NCBI GenBank assembly: GCA_000961695.1
Contig: LADW01000041.1
Coordinates: forward strand, 1-64,000
Origin: Hyphomonadaceae bacterium BRH_c29
GTDB lineage: Bacteria; Pseudomonadota; Alphaproteobacteria; Caulobacterales; Hyphomonadaceae
DNA: 64,000 nt
Direction of reading: 5' to 3'
Shown here: positions 59,032 through 64,000 of the stretch, in pieces
How the letters are laid out: each line of letters starts with the position of its first letter
Numbering within the stretch: position 1 is the first letter of the stretch
Notes under the pieces: model-generated
Databases searched by the model: none
What the model was told of the DNA's origin: nothing
What the model saw: only the letters and a program-made list of their open reading frames with translations
Program-made: the position numbers and the translations under genes

Positions 59032-59993
59032 TCCGCACCTGGATTGCCCTGCGCAAAGCCGGACTGCTTGGCATCAATGAGCGGAATCTCCGTCTCGTAA
59101 ATGACCTCAATCCGCGTCGCCTCATGCGGCTTGTGAATGACAAGACCGAGACCAAACGCCTCGCCATCGAAGCCGGCATCGCGACGCCGGAACTCTATGG
59201 CCTGATCCGCAACCCGCTGGACATGCGCAACCTAGAAAAGCTTCTGGACAAGCCGGATGGCTGCGTGATCAAGCCGGCAAATGGCTCGCAGGGCAACGGT
59301 ATCCAGGTCATTCTAGGGCCGATGCGCGGCGGCTGGCGCCGGTCCAACGGCCAGCGCGCCCTACTTGAAGACCTCCGCTTCCACGTTAACAACATCCTCT
59401 CAGGCATGTACTCCCTGTCCGGACAACCGGATGTGGCCATGATCGAATACCGGGTGAAATTCGACGAGGTGTTTGACCCGATCAGCTTCGGCGGCGTGCC
59501 GGACATCCGTATCATCGTGCTGCGCGGCATTCCCTTTGTCGCCATGGTGCGCCTGCCGACAGCAGAATCCGACGGCAAGGCCAACCTGCACAAGGGCGGC
59601 GTCGGTGTTGGGCTGGACCTCGTGACCGGCCGCACCATGCACGGTATGCAAAATGGCAAGACAACGGAAATCCATCCGGACACAGCCAACCCCCTGAGCA
59701 ACCTCAAAGTCCCTCATTGGGACGAGATGCTTCTGATGGCCGCCAAAGCCTATGAAGTGACAGGGCTCGGCTATCTTGGTGCGGACATCGTGCTCGACAA
59801 GGGCAAGGGGCCGCTGCTGCTCGAACTGAATGCCCGCCCGGGCCTTGCGATCCAGGTCGCAAACCGCATGGGCATCCTTCCTCTGGTCAATGCCACCCTC
59901 AAGGCAGATACGGAAGGGATGAGCGCTGAAGAGCGCGTGGAGATGGCGAAAAAGCTCTATCGCAGCTTCGCCCCCGAACGCATCTTCGCCTAA
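59028..59993 (+). CDS. RimK-like ATP-grasp alpha-L-glutamate ligase
   Basis: A 321-residue ATP-grasp enzyme expected to form an amide bond between an amino acid and a peptide or small molecule, with ATP. Motifs: CVIKPANGSQGNGIQVI (ATP-grasp N-loop), DIRIIVLRGIPFVAMVRLP, a metal/phosphate region (GADIVLDKGKGPLLLELNARPGL in register) with the Asn-Ala-Arg signature. It is cytoplasmic. Its ATG overlaps the 7TM gene by four bases, and its stop overlaps the Anbu gene on the other strand by four. Substrate unknown. Confidence 0.85.
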   Translation: MIRTWIALRKAGLLGINERNLRLVNDLNPRRLMRLVNDKTETKRLAIEAGIATPELYGLIRNPLDMRNLEKLLDKPDGCVIKPANGSQGNGIQVILGPMRGGWRRSNGQRALLEDLRFHVNNILSGMYSLSGQPDVAMIEYRVKFDEVFDPISFGGVPDIRIIVLRGIPFVAMVRLPTAESDGKANLHKGGVGVGLDLVTGRTMHGMQNGKTTEIHPDTANPLSNLKVPHWDEMLLMAAKAYEVTGLGYLGADIVLDKGKGPLLLELNARPGLAIQVANRMGILPLVNATLKADTEGMSAEERVEMAKKLYRSFAPERIFA

Positions 59994-60736
59994 GCGGGAT
60001 CGTCCCCGAAACAGAAATCCGGCAATGACTGGAAGGCGAGCTTAAGCGCGTCGCCCCAGCTGCGTGAGATTGTGTGGAAATACGGATCATTCTCGTCCAC
60101 ACGCTGACGGTGCGTGACACGCAGCCCATCTTCCTCGACGACTTGTAGGTCCAGCGGCATTCCTACGGACAGATTGGCCTTCAGGGTCGAGTCGAATGAC
60201 ACGTAGAGCAGCTTCACAGCTTCTTCGAAGCTCATTTCCCTATCATAGGCGCGCAGCAGGATCGGACGGCCATACTTGGTCTCACCGACCTGGAAGAAGG
60301 GGGTCTCTTCGCTGGCTTCAATGAAGTTGCCTTCGGGGTAGATTAGGAAGAGGCGCGAGCTCATCCCATTGATCTGGCCGCCCACGATGATCGTCGCACC
60401 GAAGTCCGCCTCGGATTCGGGACCGGTCATCTTTTGCGTCTTGATCACTTCCTTGAGCGTGTCGCCAATAATATTGGCGATCTGGAACATGGTTGGCGCC
60501 TCCAAAAGGCTGGGCCTGCGCTCATGCGGGACCTTGGTGCGCTCATCCAGAAGACTGATCACGGCCTGCGACGTCGCGAGGTTCCCCGCCGTCAATACGG
60601 TAATCACACGCTCGCCTGGAATCTCCCAGGTGAACATCTTCCGAAACTTCGAGATATTGTCGACACCCGCATTCGTGCGCGTGTCAGACATGAAGATGAG
60701 CCCTTCGTTGAGCCGCATCGCCACGCAATATGTCAC
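59990..60736 (-). CDS. anbu: Anbu, proteasome-type peptidase
   Basis: A 248-residue beta-type proteasome homologue. The first residues are Met-Thr-Tyr-Cys-Val-Ala; Thr 2 would be the nucleophile after Met removal, with Asp/Lys partners in MSDTRTNAG and KFRKMF. Family blocks: FIVTAGNLATSQAV-like ITVLTAGNLATSQAV, and MPLDLQVVEEDGL. Anbu assembles as a helical or stacked particle in published structures. It is the last gene of the ATP-grasp-alpha-E-transglutaminase-Anbu operon and ends tail to tail with the RimK-like gene. Confidence 0.88.
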   Translation of the reverse strand: MTYCVAMRLNEGLIFMSDTRTNAGVDNISKFRKMFTWEIPGERVITVLTAGNLATSQAVISLLDERTKVPHERRPSLLEAPTMFQIANIIGDTLKEVIKTQKMTGPESEADFGATIIVGGQINGMSSRLFLIYPEGNFIEASEETPFFQVGETKYGRPILLRAYDREMSFEEAVKLLYVSFDSTLKANLSVGMPLDLQVVEEDGLRVTHRQRVDENDPYFHTISRSWGDALKLAFQSLPDFCFGDDPA

Positions 60737-60760
60737 TTCGAACCCCTCCGGTCCCGCACG

Positions 60761-61561
60761 CTATTGTTGGACCTGAACCGAAACAGACATTGCTTCGCTC
60801 TCGCCGCCATACATCACGCCAGATAGCGGACCAGCTTCGCGATAGTCGAGGCCAGTTGCAACCTGAATGTACCGTTCGTCGGGAGAAACGCGATTTGACG
60901 CATCAAATCCCACCCATCCGAGTCCGTCGACCCAGGCTTCCGCCCAGGCATGCCCTGCGTCCTGATCGACCCGGTCGAGCATCATCAGGTAGCCGCTGGA
61001 ATAGCGCGCCGGAAAGCCCAACAGCCGCGCAGCCGACAGGAAGACATGCGTATGGTCCTGGCAAACGCCCTGCCCGAAGGCGAGCGCTTCCTCGGCCGTC
61101 GTTTTCGGCCCTGTCAGGGTCGTGTCATAGATGACGGTCTCGGCGACCAGATCCATCAAGGCATGTAACGTCCCGAGGTCTCGCGCCGGGTCCTTGCCGA
61201 GCTGCCCGACCATCGCCCGGACCCCCTTCCCGGCGACCGTGAGCGGCGTGGACCGGAGGTAAAGCCAAAGCGGCGGCATCATGCGCCCGCCGCTCAGCAC
61301 ACCGGACGTATCGCGCGTCTCCACTTCCCCCTGGCAGGAGATCGACACACGCTGCGCGCCCTGCTCAATCGAGACCAGCTCGACATTGTTGCCATGCTGG
61401 TCGAGGTAACGCGCTTCACTCTTTGCACCCTCAAGAAAGAGATCCCATGAAATGACGGTCTGCCCGTCCGTGTCATGCGGGCGCTTGCGCACCTGGTGCA
61501 GCGCATAGACCGCTGCCTTCTGGTAATTATAGACTGTAGTATGATCGATGCGGAGTCTCAT
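60761..61561 (-). CDS. Transglutaminase-like cysteine protease
   Basis: A 266-residue protein with an N-terminal beta domain (MRLRIDHTTVYNYQKAA) and a catalytic transglutaminase core. The triad is intact: Cys 167 in GVCQDHTH, His 204 in AGHAWAEAW, Asp 220 in GFDASN. Bacterial members mostly act as peptidases or amidases. It stands three bases after the alpha-E gene and 24 before anbu, the usual neighbours in this conserved operon. Confidence 0.9.
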   Translation of the reverse strand: MRLRIDHTTVYNYQKAAVYALHQVRKRPHDTDGQTVISWDLFLEGAKSEARYLDQHGNNVELVSIEQGAQRVSISCQGEVETRDTSGVLSGGRMMPPLWLYLRSTPLTVAGKGVRAMVGQLGKDPARDLGTLHALMDLVAETVIYDTTLTGPKTTAEEALAFGQGVCQDHTHVFLSAARLLGFPARYSSGYLMMLDRVDQDAGHAWAEAWVDGLGWVGFDASNRVSPDERYIQVATGLDYREAGPLSGVMYGGESEAMSVSVQVQQ

Positions 61562-61564
61562 GGC

Positions 61565-62509
61565 TTACTCGCTGAACCTGTAGTCGGCTTCGATCTGGGC
61601 CGAGAAGGCCGCATTCTCTGCCATGAAACCGGTCAGGAACTCGTGCAGCCCCTCCTCAAAGACGAGGCTGATATTCAAAGCCGTCAGCCGATTTTCCTGC
61701 CGGATTGCAAGTTCATGCGCCGGCGTGCTTGCCTGATACTCCACCTTGAGCCGTCCGAGATGCTCCGTAATCATATCGTAGCAGAAGGCCAGAGACCGCG
61801 GCAGACGGGCATCAAAAATCAGAAAGTCTGCAATCGCAATCGGGCTCGCTGTGCCACCATGCAGCCAATAGAAACTGCGCTCGGCAGACGCAGACCGAAG
61901 GATCATTTCCCATTGCACATTGTCGAGCGAAGAGCCAATCGAGGCGCTGGACGGCAGAAGGACATAATACTTCGTATCGAGAATACGGGATGTATTGTCG
62001 GCGCGCTCAACCAGAGTGCCGATCTGGATAAAATCGTAGATGTCGTTGCGAAGCATCGTGCCGGTAATCGCGCCGCGCACCTGCGCACCCTGACGACGCA
62101 CCAGTGACAGCACTTCAGGCAAGTCCCGCTCTGGCACCGGGCGGCGCAGGATATCGCGCACGCTCATCCAGGCATCGTTGATCGCTTCCCAGACTTCCCG
62201 CGTCAGGGCGGTACGGGTCATCCGGGCATTTTCCCGCGCCGCATGCAATGCGCCCAGCACGCTGGTCGGATTTTCCTTGTCGCGCAGGACGAAATCCATC
62301 ACCTTGTCGGATCGGAAGATCTCATGTTTGGCGAGATAAGAGTCCGCACACCCGGCGGTGGTGACCACTGAACGCCATTCCTCTGAATTTGATTCCGCGC
62401 GCGTCAACGCCATGCGGAAGCCCGCCTCCGCCAGACGGGTCGTGTTCTCTGCTCTTTCCAGATACCGCGCGAGCCAGAAGAGGCCGGCGGCTGTTCGGCC
62501 GAGCATCAT
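61565..62509 (-). CDS. Alpha-E domain protein (COG2307 type)
   Basis: A 314-residue all-alpha protein. The conserved segments GRTAAGLFWLARYLERAENTTRLAE, FIQIGTLVERADNTSRILDTKYYVLLP and EDSDNVQWE-like SLDNVQWEMILRSASAE are the alpha-E signature with repeated Arg-x-x-Glu-Asn/Arg motifs. Its biochemical role is unknown; it always accompanies permuted ATP-grasp genes. It lies two bases after the ATP-grasp stop and three before the transglutaminase start. Confidence 0.9.
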   Translation of the reverse strand: MMLGRTAAGLFWLARYLERAENTTRLAEAGFRMALTRAESNSEEWRSVVTTAGCADSYLAKHEIFRSDKVMDFVLRDKENPTSVLGALHAARENARMTRTALTREVWEAINDAWMSVRDILRRPVPERDLPEVLSLVRRQGAQVRGAITGTMLRNDIYDFIQIGTLVERADNTSRILDTKYYVLLPSSASIGSSLDNVQWEMILRSASAERSFYWLHGGTASPIAIADFLIFDARLPRSLAFCYDMITEHLGRLKVEYQASTPAHELAIRQENRLTALNISLVFEEGLHEFLTGFMAENAAFSAQIEADYRFSE

Positions 62510-62511
62510 CT

Positions 62512-63945
62512 CTAGTCCTCCTTCAGCACCCAGGTATCCTTGGTGCCTCCTCCCTGGCTGGAATTTACGACCAAAGAGCCCTTCTTCATGGCAACTCGCG
62601 TCAATCCGCCGGGCGTGACTTCCACACCTTCCGGCGAGACCAGAACAAAGGGGCGCAGGTCCACATGGCGAGGCGCCAGACCTGCCTTCGTCAGCACAGG
62701 GACCGTCGAAAGCGCCAGCGTCGGCTGAGCAATATAATTGCCCGGCTTCGCCATCAGCTTGGCCCGGAAGGCCTTGATCTCTGCCTTGCTGGCGGCAGGT
62801 CCGACCAGCATGCCATAACCGCCCGACCCGTGAACCTCTTTTACAACCAGTTCTTCCAGATGCTCCAGCACATAGGCCAGCGCGTCCCTCTCGGCGCAGC
62901 GCCAGGTCGGCACGTTCTGCAGGATCGGCTTCTGGCCGGTATAGAATTCGACGATTTCCGGCATGTAGGAATAGATCGCCTTGTCGTCGGCAATACCGGT
63001 GCCGGGCGCATTGGCGATAGTTATGCCACCAGAGCGATAGACGTCGAAAATTCCTGCCACGCCCAGCATAGAATCCGACCGAAAATTCAGCGGGTCGAGA
63101 TAATCGTCATCGATCCGGCGATAGATCACATCCACGGGCTCATAGCCGCGTGTCGTGCGCATCGCTATCCGGCCATCCGTGACACGAAGGTCATGCCCTT
63201 CGACCAGTTCCACACCCATCTGGTCCGCAAGGAAGGCATGTTCGAAATAGGCCGAGTTGTGGATGCCCGGCGTCAACACCGCCACGGTCGGACGTTTGCC
63301 CTCAGCGGCCGGAGGCCCGCAGCGCTCCAGCGATCGACGCAACATGGTCGGGTATTGCTGAACCGGATGGACCTTGATGCGCGAGAAGAGTTCCGGGAAC
63401 ATCTTCAGCATCGTCTCGCGGTTTTCCAGCATGTAGGAAACGCCGCTCGGCGTGCGGGCATTGTCTTCCAGAACGTAGAATTCGTTCGGCCCGGTCCGCA
63501 CCAGGTCCACCCCGACAATATGGGTGTAGATGCCGCCCGGCGGGTCCATGCCGATCATCTTCGGAAGGAACGCTTCGTTCTCCCGGATCAAATGTTCCGG
63601 CACCCGACCAGCGCGCAGGATTTCCTGGCGGTGATAGATATCATGCAGGAAGGCATTGATCGCCGTCACCCGCTGTTCGATGCCGCGCACCAGATTGGCC
63701 CACTCCCCCGCGCCGATGATGCGGGGGATGAGATCGAACGGGATCAGCCGCTCGTCTGCCTCGGACTGGCCATAGACGTTGAACGTGATGCCGGTACGCC
63801 GGAAGAAAGCCTGCGCATCCAGCGACTTCTTCAGCATGTCAGGCCGGCTCATTTCCTGCAGCCAACCGGAATAGCTCGAATAGGGGGCCCGAACGTTGCC
63901 GTCGAACCCGCCCATTTCATCAAAAAACTGAGGTGCCTCTCCCAT
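62512..63945 (-). CDS. Circularly permuted ATP-grasp ligase (COG2308 type)
   Basis: A 477-residue enzyme from ATG at 63945 (MGEAPQFFDEMGG); the frame extends to 63981 with no better start. Family motifs: GIYTHIVGVDLVRTGPNEFYVLEDNARTPSGVSYMLENR, VYRRIDDDYLDPLNFR-like IYRRIDDDYLDPLNF, IANAPGTGIADDKAIYSYMPEIV, and VVKEVHGSGGYGMLVGP (in register). It is predicted to join amino groups to carboxyls with ATP. It is the first gene of the operon; its promoter lies near or beyond 63945. Confidence 0.9.
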   Translation of the reverse strand: MGEAPQFFDEMGGFDGNVRAPYSSYSGWLQEMSRPDMLKKSLDAQAFFRRTGITFNVYGQSEADERLIPFDLIPRIIGAGEWANLVRGIEQRVTAINAFLHDIYHRQEILRAGRVPEHLIRENEAFLPKMIGMDPPGGIYTHIVGVDLVRTGPNEFYVLEDNARTPSGVSYMLENRETMLKMFPELFSRIKVHPVQQYPTMLRRSLERCGPPAAEGKRPTVAVLTPGIHNSAYFEHAFLADQMGVELVEGHDLRVTDGRIAMRTTRGYEPVDVIYRRIDDDYLDPLNFRSDSMLGVAGIFDVYRSGGITIANAPGTGIADDKAIYSYMPEIVEFYTGQKPILQNVPTWRCAERDALAYVLEHLEELVVKEVHGSGGYGMLVGPAASKAEIKAFRAKLMAKPGNYIAQPTLALSTVPVLTKAGLAPRHVDLRPFVLVSPEGVEVTPGGLTRVAMKKGSLVVNSSQGGGTKDTWVLKED

Positions 63946-64000
63946 AGAGACAGGAACGCACGCACCGCACCGCCCGGTCAAGCGGCCAGATCAGGCCGTC

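Noticed and set aside
1-64000. CRISPR array, insertion sequence, prophage, rRNA or tRNA
   Set aside because: No regularly spaced repeats, no transposase or integrase frame, and no cloverleaf or rRNA-like segment was recognised in any gap; all gaps are under 300 bases.

Overview
The window is high-GC, gene-dense bacterial DNA with short intergenic spaces and many 1-, 4- and 8-base gene overlaps. It looks alphaproteobacterial. FlbT and FlaF (flagellin regulators typical of this class) sit beside a flagellin gene, a MotE-type protein closes the flagellar region, and TTAAC motifs of the CtrA type cluster at flagellar promoters. The gene mix suggests a dimorphic Hyphomonadaceae/Caulobacterales-like organism; that family-level placement is inference.

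Layout. (1) 1-12.8 kb: small secreted or hypothetical genes, prmA, a TM2 protein, an acyl-CoA ligase, a GFA-family protein, a lipoprotein cyclophilin, an ammonium transporter behind a perfect 18-bp palindrome, pgeF, prs, and a BlaI-type repressor overlapping a BlaR1-type sensor that also carries M23 and TonB-like domains. (2) 12.8-21.6 kb: a TerB/DnaJ protein, a bacterial voltage-gated cation channel with an unusual filter, a soluble hybrid histidine kinase coupled to ampG and an HdeD-like gene, comM/yifB and dusA. (3) 21.6-53.6 kb: a large flagellar island with export gate (flhA, flhB, fliP, fliQ, fliR), ATPase complex (fliI, fliH), MS- and C-ring (fliF, fliG, fliM-like, fliN), rod, hook, P- and L-ring genes, hook-length control, one flagellin with FlbT/FlaF, stator motA/motB, two FliL-like proteins, and poorly known partners (a DUF1217-type protein, a 588-residue periplasmic protein coupled to motA, a coiled-coil membrane protein after fliL, and MotE). 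(4) 53.7-56.8 kb: an overlapping three-gene operon for exported enzymes: lipoprotein cytochrome c, Tat-exported FAD oxidase and Tat-exported PLP enzyme. (5) 57-64 kb: two operons meeting tail to tail. One encodes an exported retropepsin-like protease, an inactive-transglutaminase/7TM protein and a RimK-like ATP-grasp ligase. The other encodes a circularly permuted ATP-grasp, an alpha-E protein, an active transglutaminase-like protease and an Anbu proteasome homologue. Together they look like a peptide-bond-making and peptide-bond-breaking module of unknown substrate, the best candidate here for an incompletely described system.

No rRNA, tRNA, CRISPR array, insertion sequence or prophage was seen, and no stretch over 300 bases lacks a gene. 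Functions come from recognised motifs and gene order; no database search was run.
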